64,000 nucleotides of DNA from [Mycobacterium] crassicus. GTDB lineage: Bacteria > Actinomycetota > Actinomycetes > Mycobacteriales > Mycobacteriaceae. Positions 50,578 through 60,042 of this stretch are shown here, in pieces. A program made the position numbers and the translations under genes. The notes under the pieces are model-generated. The model saw only the letters and a program-made list of their open reading frames with translations. It had not been told where the DNA came from and did not search any database. The stretch spans positions 1,165,043 through 1,229,042 of the forward strand of contig NZ_CP084029.1 in assembly GCF_020181615.1 (NCBI RefSeq). The letters run 5' to 3'. Position 1 is the first letter of the stretch; each line of letters begins with the position of its first letter.

Positions 50578-50874
50578 CTAGCTGGACAGGATCTGCTGCG
50601 AGGCAGCTTCTTGGGTTTCGTAGTGGTTGGCGTCGCGGATCAGCCCGTCGCGCACGCCGTGCAGCATGGTGACGATGTTGCGGAACGCGGTCTGCATCTG
50701 GCCCATGGTGTCCATCGAGGTCCGCTCGGCCAGACCACCCCAGCCCGCACCCGAGATGTTGGTCGAGGACGCCCACATGCGTCGGGCCTCGTCCTCCACC
50801 GTCTGGGCGTGCACGTCGAAGCGGCCGGCCATCGCCCGCATCGCGTCCGGGTCCGTCATAAATCGTGTGGTCAT
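50578..50874 (-). CDS. WXG100 protein, EsxM/EsxJ type (copy 1)
   Basis: 98 aa. The WxG-type turn is GAGWGGLAE; the C-terminus is [10 protein letters not shown], as in Mtb EsxM and EsxJ. The C-terminal YxxxE secretion motif is visible in [13 protein letters not shown] start. Nearly identical to copy 2 at 52950, which ends QILGS, suggesting recent duplication or gene conversion. Confidence 0.95.
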   Translation of the reverse strand: MTTRFMTDPDAMRAMAGRFDVHAQTVEDEARRMWASSTNISGAGWGGLAERTSMDTMGQMQTAFRNIVTMLHGVRDGLIRDANHYETQEAASQQILSS

Positions 50875-50908
50875 GTGTGTCTCCTTCAATCGTTGTGTTC
50901 GTGCCGCG

Positions 50909-52123
50909 TCAGCCGGCCAGGACCGGGTGGGCGACAACGCTGGGCTTGAATCCGTACTGGGGCACATTCCCGGTGGGTCCGCTGCGTCCGCCGAGGCCGC
51001 CGATCGGCATGCCTGCCGGTACGGCCGAGGCCCCGTTTCCGGCAGCCGCACTCAGGCCGGCGCCCTGCACCGCCGAGATGGTGCTGGTCGTGGTTCCGGC
51101 AAGCCAGTTCTGCGGTACCGACAGCATGCCGACCGAGCCGGCCTGACCGAGGGCCGCCGAAACCGGCGCGCCTCCGAATGTGCCGAGCCCGGCGAAGCCT
51201 GCCGAACCGAGCGACGCGACCGGGGCCATCGCACCGACAGCGGAACCCAGTCCGCTGGCGGCCGCAGAGCCTGCTGTTCCCACGGACGATCCGGCACTGC
51301 TGCCGAGGCTGCTCAAGAAGCCGACCGCGGTCGAGAGCGTGCTGGCAACGTTCCAGGCACCGGTGTTCACGATTCCGTTGATGCTGTCGGTGATCTGGCT
51401 GTTGTCGAGCAGCCCGCCCAGCAGCCCCGACAGGCTTGACGTCGAAGACGACGACGAGCCGGCTTGCGCCGGGGACGCGAGGCTCTGCAGCACGCCGGGC
51501 AACGTGGAGATCAGCTGGCTGGCCTGACCGTTGCTCGCAGCGGAGGTGCCGGCGGCCTGAGTGACCGCGGCGGCCTGGCCGGCCAACCCGGCGGGGTTGG
51601 TGGTCTGGCCGGGTTCGGCGAACGGGGTCACCTGCGCCGCGGCCGCCGAGGCGCCCGCATAGCCGTACATGGCGGCGGCGTCCTGGGCCCACATCTCGGC
51701 GTAGTGCGCTTCGGTGGCCGTGATCGCCGGGGTGTTCTGCCCCAGCAGGTTGGTCGCCACCAACGTCGCCAACAGGCTGCGGTTGGCCACGATCACCGGC
51801 GGGGGAACCGTCATGGCGAACGCCGTCTCGAATGCGGCCGCGGCCGCGGTGGCCTGGGCGGCGGCCTGCTCGGCCTGCGCGGCGGTGGTGTTCATCCACG
51901 CCACGTAGGGAGCAGCCGCAGCAGCCATCGACGCCGACGCCGGACCCGCCCAGAGTTCGCCGGCCATCCGGGCGATCACCGCCTGGTAGGCGGCGGCGGT
52001 CGAGCCCAGTTCCGCGGCCAGACCACGCCAGGCCGCGGCGGCGGCCATCAGCGGCGTCGCTCCCGGTCCGGTGTACATCCAGGCGGAGTTGATCTCCGGC
52101 GGCAATGCCCCGAATTCCATCAT
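50909..52123 (-). CDS. PPE protein, SVP subfamily (pair 2)
   Basis: 404 aa. The PPE domain ([27 protein letters not shown] turn) is followed by a Ser/Gly-rich middle ([17 protein letters not shown]) and the SVP motif MLSVPQNW near residue 335; it ends [17 protein letters not shown] is 29 bp upstream and EsxM 34 bp downstream: the PE-PPE-EsxM-EsxN order of Mtb Rv1040c-Rv1037c (PE8, PPE15, EsxJ, EsxI). Confidence 0.94.
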   Translation of the reverse strand: MMEFGALPPEINSAWMYTGPGATPLMAAAAAWRGLAAELGSTAAAYQAVIARMAGELWAGPASASMAAAAAPYVAWMNTTAAQAEQAAAQATAAAAAFETAFAMTVPPPVIVANRSLLATLVATNLLGQNTPAITATEAHYAEMWAQDAAAMYGYAGASAAAAQVTPFAEPGQTTNPAGLAGQAAAVTQAAGTSAASNGQASQLISTLPGVLQSLASPAQAGSSSSSTSSLSGLLGGLLDNSQITDSINGIVNTGAWNVASTLSTAVGFLSSLGSSAGSSVGTAGSAAASGLGSAVGAMAPVASLGSAGFAGLGTFGGAPVSAALGQAGSVGMLSVPQNWLAGTTTSTISAVQGAGLSAAAGNGASAVPAGMPIGGLGGRSGPTGNVPQYGFKPSVVAHPVLAG

Positions 52124-52152
52124 GTCTTTCGAGTTCCTTTGTCCGACTGGAC

Positions 52153-52452
52153 CTAACGGGCCGCGATCGCGTTGGCGGCCTCGGTGGCCGCGTAGGATCC
52201 GGCGCTGGTCTCCAGCGTGGTGACGAACATCTGGTGAATCGCATTCGCCTGGGCACTGACCGCTTGGTACAGGCCGGCGTGCGCCACGAACTGTGCGGCG
52301 GTCAACGCCGACACCGGGTCCGCCGCTGCGGGAACCACACCGGTGGTCGCCGCGGCGGCCGCCGCGTTCTGGGCGGCCATGGCCGCGCCGATACCGGTCA
52401 ATTCGCCGGCCGCGGACGTCAGCTCTGCAGGCTGCGCGCTCACGAACGACAT
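52153..52452 (-). CDS. PE protein (pair 2)
   Basis: 99 aa, a bare PE domain: [20 protein letters not shown], then [20 protein letters not shown] with the YxxxE-like secretion region near the end. AGGAG precedes the ATG. First gene of the second effector module; presumed partner of the PPE directly downstream. Confidence 0.94.
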   Translation of the reverse strand: MSFVSAQPAELTSAAGELTGIGAAMAAQNAAAAAATTGVVPAAADPVSALTAAQFVAHAGLYQAVSAQANAIHQMFVTTLETSAGSYAATEAANAIAAR

Positions 52453-52535
52453 CGTTGTCTCCTAACCCATCGAGCCGGCACGGTGCCGGCTGCGAGATCC
52501 ACGGTGCCGCAGCGATGCTCGGTTGGCAGCGACCC

Positions 52536-52551
52536 TTACGCGCCCTTTACG
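52536..52551 (-). promoter_or_regulatory. 11-bp-period direct repeat upstream of PE (pair 2)
   Basis: TTACG at 52536-52540 and 52547-52551, period 11 bp, 84 bp before the PE start. A variant of the TTAAC-N6-TTAAC pattern seen before the other two PE genes. Confidence 0.4.
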
Positions 52552-52591
52552 GCGCCGAGTCGAACCTTGATGGGTCCTTGATGTCGGAAAC

Positions 52592-52631
52592 GCAAAAACC
52601 GGCGCAGCCCCCTCTGCTGCACCGGTTTTGC
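52592..52631 (-). terminator. Terminator after EsxN copy 2
   Basis: In gene orientation GCAAAACCGGTGCAGC and GCTGCGCCGGTTTTTGC form a long, nearly perfect stem with a 7-nt loop and a T5 run in the 3' arm. It starts 20 nt after the EsxN stop and separates the two effector modules. Confidence 0.8.
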
Positions 52632-52650
52632 GCGATATTCAGTTGTTTGG

Positions 52651-52935
52651 CTAGGCCCAGCTGGAGCCGACGGAGGCGTCGGTGTTGGCCATGTTGTTGC
52701 CGGCCGTCTGGACTTTTTGGCCGTGGGCGTTGGCCTGCTCGTAGATCACCGCGAAGTTGCGGCCCAGTTGGGTCACGAACTCCTGGCAGGCCACCGAACC
52801 CGAACCACCCCAGAAGTCACCGGCAGCGAGCACATCGTGCACGATCGCCTGATGCTCGGCTTCCAGGGAGGCCGCCTGGGCGCGGATCAGCGCACCGTGA
52901 GCGTTGACGTCACCGAATTGGTAGTTGATCGACAT
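52651..52935 (-). CDS. WXG100 protein, EsxN/EsxI type (copy 2)
   Basis: 94 aa, differing from copy 1 only at isolated positions (GGSGSVACQ). Last gene of the upstream module (PE-PPE-EsxM-EsxN), 14 bp after EsxM. Heterodimer partner and ESX-5 substrate as for copy 1. Confidence 0.95.
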   Translation of the reverse strand: MSINYQFGDVNAHGALIRAQAASLEAEHQAIVHDVLAAGDFWGGSGSVACQEFVTQLGRNFAVIYEQANAHGQKVQTAGNNMANTDASVGSSWA

Positions 52936-52949
52936 AGCTGGTTCTCCTT

Positions 52950-53246
52950 CTAGCTGCCCAGGATCTGCTGCGAAGCAGCTTCCTGGGTTTCGTAGTGGTT
53001 GGCGTCGCGAATCAGACCATCACGCACGCCGTGCAGCATGGTGACGATGTTGCGGAACGCGGTCTGCATCTGACCCATGGTGTCCATCGAGGTCCGCTCG
53101 GCCAGACCGCCCCAGCCCGCGCCGGAGATGTTGGTCGAGGATGCCCACATGCGTCGGGCCTCGTCCTCCACGGTCTGGGCGTGCACGTCGAAACGGCCCG
53201 CCATCGCCCGCATCGCGTCCGGGTCGGTCATAAATCGTGTGGTCAC
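52950..53246 (-). CDS. WXG100 protein, EsxM/EsxJ type (copy 2)
   Basis: 98 aa starting with GTG (copy 1 has ATG), then [20 protein letters not shown]. It ends QQILGS. The rest matches copy 1 almost completely, also at DNA level. Located 41 bp after the PPE stop. Confidence 0.94.
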   Translation of the reverse strand: MTTRFMTDPDAMRAMAGRFDVHAQTVEDEARRMWASSTNISGAGWGGLAERTSMDTMGQMQTAFRNIVTMLHGVRDGLIRDANHYETQEAASQQILGS

Positions 53247-53287
53247 TGGTGTCTCCTTGATTCGTTGGTGTGGTTGAGGATTCGGTC

Positions 53288-54544
53288 TTATCCCGCGATC
53301 ACCGGTCGGGGCATCACGGTCGGCTTGAAGCCATAGCGCGGGGTGCCGTAGCCGAAGCTGCCGGGCCGGCCGCCGGCCATTCCCGGCGGCATGGCGGCCA
53401 TCGAGCTGCTTTCCGGGGCCGGAGCGAAGCTGCTGGCCTGCAGGGCGGTGGCCGACGCCGGGGCGGCGGGAATGGAGCCCGACCATCCCGGAGGCACCGA
53501 AAGGCTGGTGCCCACCAGCGAGGCCTGTCCCATGCCGGCCGAGACCACCGGGGCGCTCCAGCCCACGCCACTGGCCGCTCCGATAGCACCCAAGCCGCCG
53601 CCGCCAAGTGCGCCCAGGCTGCTCAGCGGGCCGCCCGGAGCCAGTAGTGCGCCGATCCCGGCGCCCGCCGTACCACCGCCGACCGCGTTGAAACCGCCAC
53701 CGGCGAAGTAACCGACCATGTTCGGCAGCAGTGTCGACGGGATATAGGCGGCAGCGGTCGCGGCACTGTTGAGCGCGGACATGCCCGGCTGCATCGCCAG
53801 GAAGACGAAACCGTTCATCGACGCGCTGTTCAGGATGGCGCTGAGGAGGTCGCCCCCAGCGGCCGCCGAGCCTGCGGTTCCGGTCGCCAGCGGCGACGAA
53901 AGGCCCTGGATCGCACTGGGCATCGACGAGATCATCTGCGCCACATCGGCATTGCTGCCCGCTGCGGTTCCGGCGGCTTGAGCCACCGCGGCCTGCTGAC
54001 CCTCGACCCCGGCCGGGTTGGTGGTCTGGTTGGGCTCATTGAACGGGGTTACCTGCGACGCGGCGGCCGAACCGCTCGCGTAGCCGTACATCGCGGCCGC
54101 GTCCTGCGCCCACATCTGGGCGTAGTGGGCGTCCAGGGCCGCGATCGCCGCGGTGTTGATGCCCAGCACGTTGGTCGAGACCAGCGCCGCCTGCTGCACC
54201 CGGTTGGTCGTGACCGCCGCCGGCGGCACCGTGGCCGCTCGTGCCGTCTCGAATGCGGCCGCCGCAGCGGTGGCCTGGCTGGCGGCCTGCTCGGCCTGTG
54301 CGGCGGTGGTGCTCATCCACGCGACGTAGGGGGCTGCGGCCGACGCCATGGCGGCCGATCCCGGGCCCAGCCATTCCTCGCCGGACAGCTGGGAGATCAC
54401 CGTCTCATAGGAGTGCGCCGCCGACGTCAGTTCGGCGGCCATGGCGCGCCAGGCCGCGGCGGCGGCCATCATCGGCGCCGACCCGGGGCCGGTGTACATC
54501 CGGGTGGAGTTGACCTCGGGCGGCAGGGCTCCGTAATCCAACAT
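53288..54544 (-). CDS. PPE protein, SVP subfamily (pair 1)
   Basis: 418 aa. The PPE domain ([27 protein letters not shown] turn) is followed by a Gly-rich hydrophobic middle ([20 protein letters not shown]), the SVP motif [11 protein letters not shown] near residue 350 and the tail [15 protein letters not shown]. Starts 9 bp after the PE stop. Closest in layout to Mtb PPE15. Confidence 0.94.
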   Translation of the reverse strand: MLDYGALPPEVNSTRMYTGPGSAPMMAAAAAWRAMAAELTSAAHSYETVISQLSGEEWLGPGSAAMASAAAPYVAWMSTTAAQAEQAASQATAAAAAFETARAATVPPAAVTTNRVQQAALVSTNVLGINTAAIAALDAHYAQMWAQDAAAMYGYASGSAAASQVTPFNEPNQTTNPAGVEGQQAAVAQAAGTAAGSNADVAQMISSMPSAIQGLSSPLATGTAGSAAAGGDLLSAILNSASMNGFVFLAMQPGMSALNSAATAAAYIPSTLLPNMVGYFAGGGFNAVGGGTAGAGIGALLAPGGPLSSLGALGGGGLGAIGAASGVGWSAPVVSAGMGQASLVGTSLSVPPGWSGSIPAAPASATALQASSFAPAPESSSMAAMPPGMAGGRPGSFGYGTPRYGFKPTVMPRPVIAG

Positions 54545-54553
54545 GGTTCGCCC

Positions 54554-54853
54554 CTACCCGGCCGCGATCGCGTTCGCGGCCTCGGTGGCCGCGTAGGACT
54601 GAGCGCTGCCGTTCAACGTGGCCACGAACATCTCGTGAATGGCAGCGGCCTGCGCGGCAACCGACTGGTAGAGACCGGCGTGTGCGGCGAACTGCGCGGC
54701 GGTCAGCGCCGAGACCTCGTCGGCGGCCGCGGGGACGACGCCGGTGGTCGGGGCGGCCGCCGCGGCGGTCTGCGCATTGAGCGCCGAACCGATCGCCTGC
54801 AGGTTGCCGGCAGCGGAGGACAGGGCCTCGGGCTGCGTGGTCACGAACGACAT
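54554..54853 (-). CDS. PE protein (pair 1)
   Basis: 99 aa PE domain ([20 protein letters not shown]), similar to Mtb PE8. First gene of the whole minus-strand ESX-5 array. GAGGAG lies just before the ATG. Partner of the PPE protein that follows after 9 bp. Confidence 0.95.
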   Translation of the reverse strand: MSFVTTQPEALSSAAGNLQAIGSALNAQTAAAAAPTTGVVPAAADEVSALTAAQFAAHAGLYQSVAAQAAAIHEMFVATLNGSAQSYAATEAANAIAAG

Positions 54854-54932
54854 GAGCTTCTCCTCACGGAACCGATCGCTGCCGGCTCCCGGTGACCACA
54901 GTCCCGTATCTCCCCGCCCTTACGAAAGCTGG

Positions 54933-54948
54933 TTAACCGCTTATTAAC
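54933..54948 (-). promoter_or_regulatory. 11-bp-period direct repeat upstream of PE (pair 1)
   Basis: TTAAC at 54933-54937 and 54944-54948 (GGTTAA at 11-bp spacing in gene orientation), 80 bp before the PE start. Confidence 0.5.
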
Positions 54949-54949
54949 C

Positions 54950-55337
54950 CGGGTGTCGGAAGTCTTTACACACGCTGCCGTTGTGCCCGCCAAGATGACC
55001 GAAAATGTGGGCCGGGTCACGTCGTGCGGGTCGCGGATGGAAAAGCCGTGCAAAACGGTATTCGGCGGCTGCGGAACATGTTTCGCACTGATAGCGGAGT
55101 GACCCGTCTCACACCGGCTGTCCGACATCTGGCCGACGCCTTGACCGCTTGAGGGTGGTGGTCATCAAAGTGGTTGGTCTGCAACATGATCCGCTGATGC
55201 CGGTCACTGCGTTCGGCCCGTTGGTGATGGCCTGCGCCGGGAGCGTGAGGGTCCGGTAACACCGATTTAACATGCCGAACCGGGGGAGTAAATGTCCCGT
55301 AACATGCTTTTAACGAACCCTCAGCACACTACGAGCT
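54950..55337. other. Divergent intergenic region between PE and DUF732 genes
   Basis: With the repeat above, nearly 480 bp without a convincing gene. It must hold promoters for both directions. The part next to the DUF732 gene is A/T-richer (GTAACATGC, TTTTAACG). I see no repeat, RNA gene or mobile element in it. Confidence 0.5.
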
Positions 55338-55643
55338 ATGAAACGGTTACTGCTGCTGGCGGGTATCCCCGCCATGGTCGGTCTCGCGGTGCCCGCGCAC
55401 GCCGAGCCCGTCGGCAGTGACGCCGCCTTCCTGACCGCGCTGTCTGGGGCCGGCCTGAGTCACCGTGGATCCGATCAGGTGGCGATCTCGGCCGGGCACT
55501 CGGTGTGCCAGCTGATGGACGCCGGTCTCACCCCGATGGACACCGTGGTCGCGGTGCAGACCACCAACCCGGGTTTCTCGCTGCAGCGCGCCGCGGAGTT
55601 CGCGAAGATCGCCGCGCAGAGCTTCTGCCCCGAGCACGCCTAG
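55338..55643 (+). CDS. Small secreted DUF732 protein
   Basis: 101 aa. A signal peptide (KRLLLLAGIPAMVGLAVPAHA) is followed by the DUF732 domain: DAAFLTALSGAGL, then AISAGHSVCQLMDAG, and FAKIAAQSFCPEH, whose two Cys probably form a disulfide. Such proteins are abundant in mycobacterial culture filtrates; function unknown. Confidence 0.9.
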   Translation: MKRLLLLAGIPAMVGLAVPAHAEPVGSDAAFLTALSGAGLSHRGSDQVAISAGHSVCQLMDAGLTPMDTVVAVQTTNPGFSLQRAAEFAKIAAQSFCPEHA

Positions 55644-55718
55644 TCGCCATCGTTTGGTCGCCCCGCGCCGGAGTGCCGGTGGGGGATCGTCGGCGTCGCC
55701 GCGTTAGATTCGCCGCTA

Positions 55719-55792
55719 GCCCCCATAGCCCAATTGGCAGAGGCAGCGGACTTAAAATCCGCACAGTGTCGGTTCGAGTCCGACTGGGGGCA
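55719..55792 (+). tRNA. tRNA-Leu (anticodon TAA) with a short variable arm
   Basis: Acceptor GCCCCCA pairs with TGGGGGC; anticodon stem GCGGA/TCCGC with loop CTTAAAA gives anticodon TAA; T-arm GTCGG-TTCGAGT-CCGAC. The variable loop is only ACAGT (5 nt), whereas leucine tRNAs are usually class II with a long arm. The gene reads ACC after the stem, without a full CCA. Confidence 0.88.
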
Positions 55793-56085
55793 CCGGATGG
55801 CGCGCTCGACCTCCGACCGCCCAGCTCCGGCCGGTGCTGCGCGTGCCACATACCTGCCTGCTCTGCGTTTTGCAAGAGCCTGTGACCAGAACCGCCCAAT
55901 CCATTTTCTGAGACTTTTTAGAATTTATTTAATATTGAATTGCGATCCAAATCACAAGTTAGCCCAAACCGTCAAAGTGACAGGTAGACAAGGGCGGTCG
56001 AGCTTGCTGTCGGGGCTCCGGTCCGCTGTGCCGGAGGTGGCGCGGGGGATTAGCTTGCGAGTTCAATCACAATAATTGGGACATT
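55793..56085. other. AT-rich intergenic patch behind tRNA-Leu
   Basis: No supported gene. The stretch at about 55897-55970 is strikingly A/T-rich for this genome (TTTAGAATTTATTTAATATT) and is followed by ordinary GC-rich sequence. Position directly downstream of a tRNA is typical for scars of integrated elements, and A/T tracts attract the Lsr2 silencer. I found no second copy of the tRNA 3' end. Confidence 0.45.
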
Positions 56086-56115
56086 TTCCTGTTACCTGGA
56101 ATTCACCGCTAGGAT
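56086..56115 (+). promoter_or_regulatory. Candidate promoter of the YncE-like gene
   Basis: TTCCTG (56086-56091), 18-bp spacer, TAGGAT (56110-56115). The spacing and -10 fit a SigA-type mycobacterial promoter. It leaves a leader of about 67 nt before the chosen GTG. Confidence 0.4.
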
Positions 56116-56189
56116 CGACCGAACGCCTCGCCCTGGGCAACCCGTGGTCGCACCCAGACCGTAGGCGGCCCGCGCGGGCAGGGCATGCA

Positions 56190-57260
56190 GTGACGATACG
56201 AAATGTGATCGATGGGAGCGATGTGGACGACGTGGTGGGTACTGGATCGGCCAACCCTGGCGCCTTCGTCGTCGACACCGTGACGGTGGATCGCGGCCCG
56301 ATCGGCGGCCTTGCGGTCAGCGCCGACGGTGCCCGTCTGCTGGCCACCAACTACGGCGACGACACCGTTTCGGTCATCGACACCGCCAGCGGCACCGTCG
56401 TGAGCACCGTGTTCCACGCCGACGAGCCGTTCGCGATCGCTGCCGGCCCGGCCGGCACCGGTCGGGCCTATGTCACCGCGGCGTCAATGGCGCTGGACGC
56501 CGTCCTGGCGATCGATGTCGACGCCGCCGAGGTCATCGGGTGCTACCCGGTCGCCATGGGCATCAGCCACCTGGTCTCCGACCCGATGGGCAGCCGCGTT
56601 TATGTCACCCGCACCGGGTCCGCCGGGGTCGAGGTGCTCGCACTCGACGCGACCATGCGCCCCGTCGGCGCCACCGTGGTCTCCAACAGTCCCGCCGCGG
56701 ACGCGGCCTGCCTGCGGATCAGCCGAGACGGTCGCCGGCTGTACGTGGCGGTGCGTCAGCCCGCCGGCGACGCTGTCACCGTGCTAGACCGCGACCTCAA
56801 CATCGTGGACACCATCAAGGTCGGCCTGACCATCCTCGATGTCGCCGTCAGCCCGGACGGGTCCAAGCTGTTCGTTGCGACCGGCGGTTCGGACGGACGC
56901 GGGACGGTGCATGTCGTCGACTCCCGCACGCACGCGGTCGGCATCGGATTCGTCGTCGACGCGCAGCTGATCCAGCTGATCGTGAGCCGCGACGGCGACC
57001 GGGCCTACCTGGTCACCGGGGCCGGCGTCGTGGTCATGTGCGCTCGCACCAACGAGGCCTTGGGCACGCTGGGCGCGACCACCGCACCGTCGTGTGCGGT
57101 GGAGAGCCCGGACGGCAGCCGGCTCTACATCGCCGGTTTCGACGGCGCGGTGACCGTCGCCTCGCTGGCCCACCTGCCGGCGCCGTCGGCGTCGCTGCAC
57201 GAGCAGCTCGCCCTCGACGACGCCGTCAGCCGGATGCTGCAGCTCGAACCCGCGCTGTAA
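56190..57260 (+). CDS. YncE-like beta-propeller protein
   Basis: 356 aa from GTG 56190 (later in-frame starts are possible). Repeated blades of the YVTN type: GGLAVSADGARLLATNYGDD with VSVIDTASG, LRISRDGRRLYVAVRQPAGD, VAVSPDGSKLFVATGGSDG and AVESPDGSRLYIAGFDGAVT, giving about seven blades. No signal peptide. By position and type it corresponds to Mtb Rv1057, a stress-regulated propeller next to fadD14. Ligand unknown. Confidence 0.85.
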   Translation: MTIRNVIDGSDVDDVVGTGSANPGAFVVDTVTVDRGPIGGLAVSADGARLLATNYGDDTVSVIDTASGTVVSTVFHADEPFAIAAGPAGTGRAYVTAASMALDAVLAIDVDAAEVIGCYPVAMGISHLVSDPMGSRVYVTRTGSAGVEVLALDATMRPVGATVVSNSPAADAACLRISRDGRRLYVAVRQPAGDAVTVLDRDLNIVDTIKVGLTILDVAVSPDGSKLFVATGGSDGRGTVHVVDSRTHAVGIGFVVDAQLIQLIVSRDGDRAYLVTGAGVVVMCARTNEALGTLGATTAPSCAVESPDGSRLYIAGFDGAVTVASLAHLPAPSASLHEQLALDDAVSRMLQLEPAL

Positions 57261-57346
57261 CCCGCAAAGCCGCCCGGCGTCGCCGCGGTGCAAGCATGAT
57301 CCAATACGGATTGTTGCTGGCGCTGGGATGAGAAGGCGGTACGTCA

Positions 57347-58978
57347 ATGCAGAGCACGATGCAGAACTGGCCGCTGACGGTCGGCGCCATCTTGCACCAC
57401 GCCACCGGGATTCATGGTGCCCGCACCGTGACGACCATGACCGACGACGGTTTTCGCACCACCACCTACCGTGAGCTGGGCGCCCAGGCGGCCCGGCTGG
57501 CCAATGCGCTGCGCCGGCTCGGTATCACCGGCGATGAGCGGGTGGCCACGTTCATGTGGAACAACACCGAACACCTGGCCGCCTACCTGGCCGTGCCGTC
57601 GATGGGTGCGGTGCTGCACACCCTCAACATCCGGTTGTTCGCCGAGCAGATCGTCTTCGTCGCCAATGAGGCCGAAGACCGGGTGATTCTGGTCGACGCG
57701 TCGCTGATCGGACTGTTGGCGCCGGTGCTGGCGCAGCTCGACACCGTGCACACCGTGATCGTGGTCGGCGAGGGCGACACCGCCCCGCTGGAATCCGCCG
57801 GCAAGACCGTGCTGCGCTATGCCGATGTACTGGCCGCCGAGTCCGACGAATTCGACTGGCCGGTCCTCGACGAGAATTCGGCGGCCGCCATGTGCTACAC
57901 CAGCGGCACCACCGGAAACCCCAAGGGCGTGGTGTACAGCCACCGGTCCAGCTATCTGCACACCATGGCCGGCTGCACCGCCAACGGGATCGGCGTCGGC
58001 TCCGCGGACTGTGTCCTGCCGATCGTGCCGATGTTCCACGCCAACGCGTGGGGGCTGCCGTACTCGGCGCTGATGGCCGGCGCGGACCTGGCGATGCCCG
58101 ACCGGCACCTGGGCGCCCAGTCGCTGGTCGCCCTCATCGAGAAGCTGCGGCCGACGGTGGCCGGTGCGGTGCCGACGATCTGGAATGACGTCATGCACTA
58201 CCTGGATCGTGAACCCGGCCATGACATCTCGTCGCTGCGACTGGTGGCGTGCGGCGGGTCGGCGGTCCCGGTGTCGTTGATGCGGGCCTTCGAGGAACGT
58301 TACGGCGTGCAGGTGCGGCAACTGTGGGGCATGACCGAGACCTCCCCGCTGGCCACCCTGGCCTGGCCGCCGCCCGGCACCTCGCCCGAAGAGCACTGGT
58401 CGCTGCGCGGCACCCAGGGCCAGCCGGTCTGTGGAGTGCAGGCCCGCATCGTCGACGACGAGGAACGGGTGCTGCCCAACGACGGTGAGGCGGTCGGCGA
58501 ACTGGAGGTGCGCGGTCCGTGGATCACCGGCTCCTACTACCGCGGTGAGGATGAGTCCAAGTTCTCCTCCGGCTGGCTGCGCACCGGTGATGTGGGCAGC
58601 ATCGACGCGCGGGGCTTCATCACGCTGACCGACCGGGCCAAGGATGTGATCAAATCCGGTGGGGAGTGGATCTCCTCGGTGGAGCTGGAGAACGAGCTGA
58701 TCGGCCACCCGGACGTGGTCGAAGCCGCCGTCGTCGGGGTTCCCGACGAGCGCTGGGATGAACGGCCGCTGGCCGTCGTGGTGGTGCGGTCCGGCGCCTC
58801 GGTCGATGGCGCCGAGTTACGAATGTTCCTGTCCGACAAGGTTGCCCGCTGGTGGCTTCCGGAGCGCTGGGCCTTTGTCGACACGATCCCGCGCACCAGC
58901 GTCGGCAAGTACGACAAGAAGACTATCCGGGCCCGGTACTCCGAGAATCATTATCAGGTCAGCGAGGTGCGTGACTGA
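57347..58978 (+). CDS. fadD14: Fatty-acid--CoA ligase, FadD14 type
   Basis: Adenylate-forming enzyme, 543 aa. The phosphate loop is CYTSGTTGNPKGVVYSHRSS, followed by FHANAWGLPYSALM, GMTETSPL, WLRTGDVG and PRTSVGKYDKK with the catalytic Lys. This is the medium/long-chain acyl-CoA ligase pattern, without the FAAL insertion. It overlaps the next gene by 1 bp (TGATG). Collinear with Mtb Rv1058. Confidence 0.92.
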   Translation: MQSTMQNWPLTVGAILHHATGIHGARTVTTMTDDGFRTTTYRELGAQAARLANALRRLGITGDERVATFMWNNTEHLAAYLAVPSMGAVLHTLNIRLFAEQIVFVANEAEDRVILVDASLIGLLAPVLAQLDTVHTVIVVGEGDTAPLESAGKTVLRYADVLAAESDEFDWPVLDENSAAAMCYTSGTTGNPKGVVYSHRSSYLHTMAGCTANGIGVGSADCVLPIVPMFHANAWGLPYSALMAGADLAMPDRHLGAQSLVALIEKLRPTVAGAVPTIWNDVMHYLDREPGHDISSLRLVACGGSAVPVSLMRAFEERYGVQVRQLWGMTETSPLATLAWPPPGTSPEEHWSLRGTQGQPVCGVQARIVDDEERVLPNDGEAVGELEVRGPWITGSYYRGEDESKFSSGWLRTGDVGSIDARGFITLTDRAKDVIKSGGEWISSVELENELIGHPDVVEAAVVGVPDERWDERPLAVVVVRSGASVDGAELRMFLSDKVARWWLPERWAFVDTIPRTSVGKYDKKTIRARYSENHYQVSEVRD

Positions 58979-60036
58979 TGAGCCTGCGCGTCATCCAGTG
59001 GGCCACCGGTTCGGTCGGCGTCGCCGCGATCAAGGGGGTGCTCGAACATCCAGACCTCGAACTGGTCGGCTGTTGGGTGCACTCGAAGGCTAAGAACGGC
59101 AAGGACGTCGGCGAGATCATCGGCACCGCGCCGGTCGGGGTGGTGACCACCGACAGCATCGACGAGATCCTGGCGCTCGATGCCGACGCCGTCATCTACG
59201 CGCCGCTGATGGGCAACGCGGATGAGGTCGCCGCGCTGCTGAGTTCCGGCAAGAACGTCGTCACGCCGGTCGGCTGGGTTTACCCCAGTGAACGGGCGGC
59301 CGCCCCGCTGGAAGCGGCCGCGCGGGCCGGTAATGCGACCCTGCACGGCGCCGGCATCGCACCCGGCGCTGTGAGTGAGTTGTTCCCGCTGCTGTTGTCG
59401 GTGATGTCCACCGGAGTCACTTTCGTTCGCTGCGAAGAGTTCTCGGACCTGCGTACCTACGGCGCCCCGGACGTGCTGCGCCACGTGATGGGATTCGGCG
59501 GCACCCCGGATCAGGCGCTGACCGGGCCGATGCAGAAGATGCTCAACAGCGGCTTCATCCAGTCGGCGCGATTGTGCGTGGACCGGCTGGGTTTCGCCGC
59601 CGACCCCGAGATTCGCGCAACGCAGGAAGTGGCCGTCGCGACCGCACCGATCGAGTCGCCGATCGGGGTGATCGAGCCCGGTCAGGTCGCCGGCCGCCGC
59701 TTCCACTGGGAGGCGATGGTCGGTGACACCCCGGTGGTGCGGATCACGGTCAACTGGTTGATGGGCGAGGAGAATCTCGACCCGCCTTGGACTTTCGGGC
59801 CTGCCCGGGAACGTTACGAGATGGAGGTGCGGGGCAACCCGGACACCTTCGTCACCGTCAAGGGCTGGCAGCCCGAGACCGTCGAGGCCGGCCTGATCAG
59901 CAACCCCGGCGTCGTGGCGACCGCCGCGCACTGCGTCAACGCCGTCCCGGCGACCTGCGCCGCCCCTCCAGGTATCGCCGGCTTCTTCGACCTGCCGCTC
60001 ATCACCGGCCGGGCCGCCCCACACCTGGCGCGGTAA
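58978..60036 (+). CDS. Dihydrodipicolinate reductase-like NAD(P)-binding protein
   Basis: 352 aa. An N-terminal Rossmann fold like that of dihydrodipicolinate reductase (VIQWATGSVGVAAIKGVLEH, LVGCWVHS), then a domain of unknown role (TLHGAGIAPGAVSELFPLLL). Mtb Rv1059 is the positional match. Such proteins are common beside acyl-CoA genes in actinobacteria; DapB itself is shorter, so lysine synthesis is unlikely. Translationally coupled to fadD14. Confidence 0.85.
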   Translation: MSLRVIQWATGSVGVAAIKGVLEHPDLELVGCWVHSKAKNGKDVGEIIGTAPVGVVTTDSIDEILALDADAVIYAPLMGNADEVAALLSSGKNVVTPVGWVYPSERAAAPLEAAARAGNATLHGAGIAPGAVSELFPLLLSVMSTGVTFVRCEEFSDLRTYGAPDVLRHVMGFGGTPDQALTGPMQKMLNSGFIQSARLCVDRLGFAADPEIRATQEVAVATAPIESPIGVIEPGQVAGRRFHWEAMVGDTPVVRITVNWLMGEENLDPPWTFGPARERYEMEVRGNPDTFVTVKGWQPETVEAGLISNPGVVATAAHCVNAVPATCAAPPGIAGFFDLPLITGRAAPHLAR

Positions 60037-60042
60037 CCCGCG

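Noticed and set aside
55793..56189. tRNA-associated integrated element with att repeat
   Set aside because: I looked for a second copy of the tRNA-Leu 3' end downstream and for an integrase; neither is visible, so only an AT-rich patch is reported.
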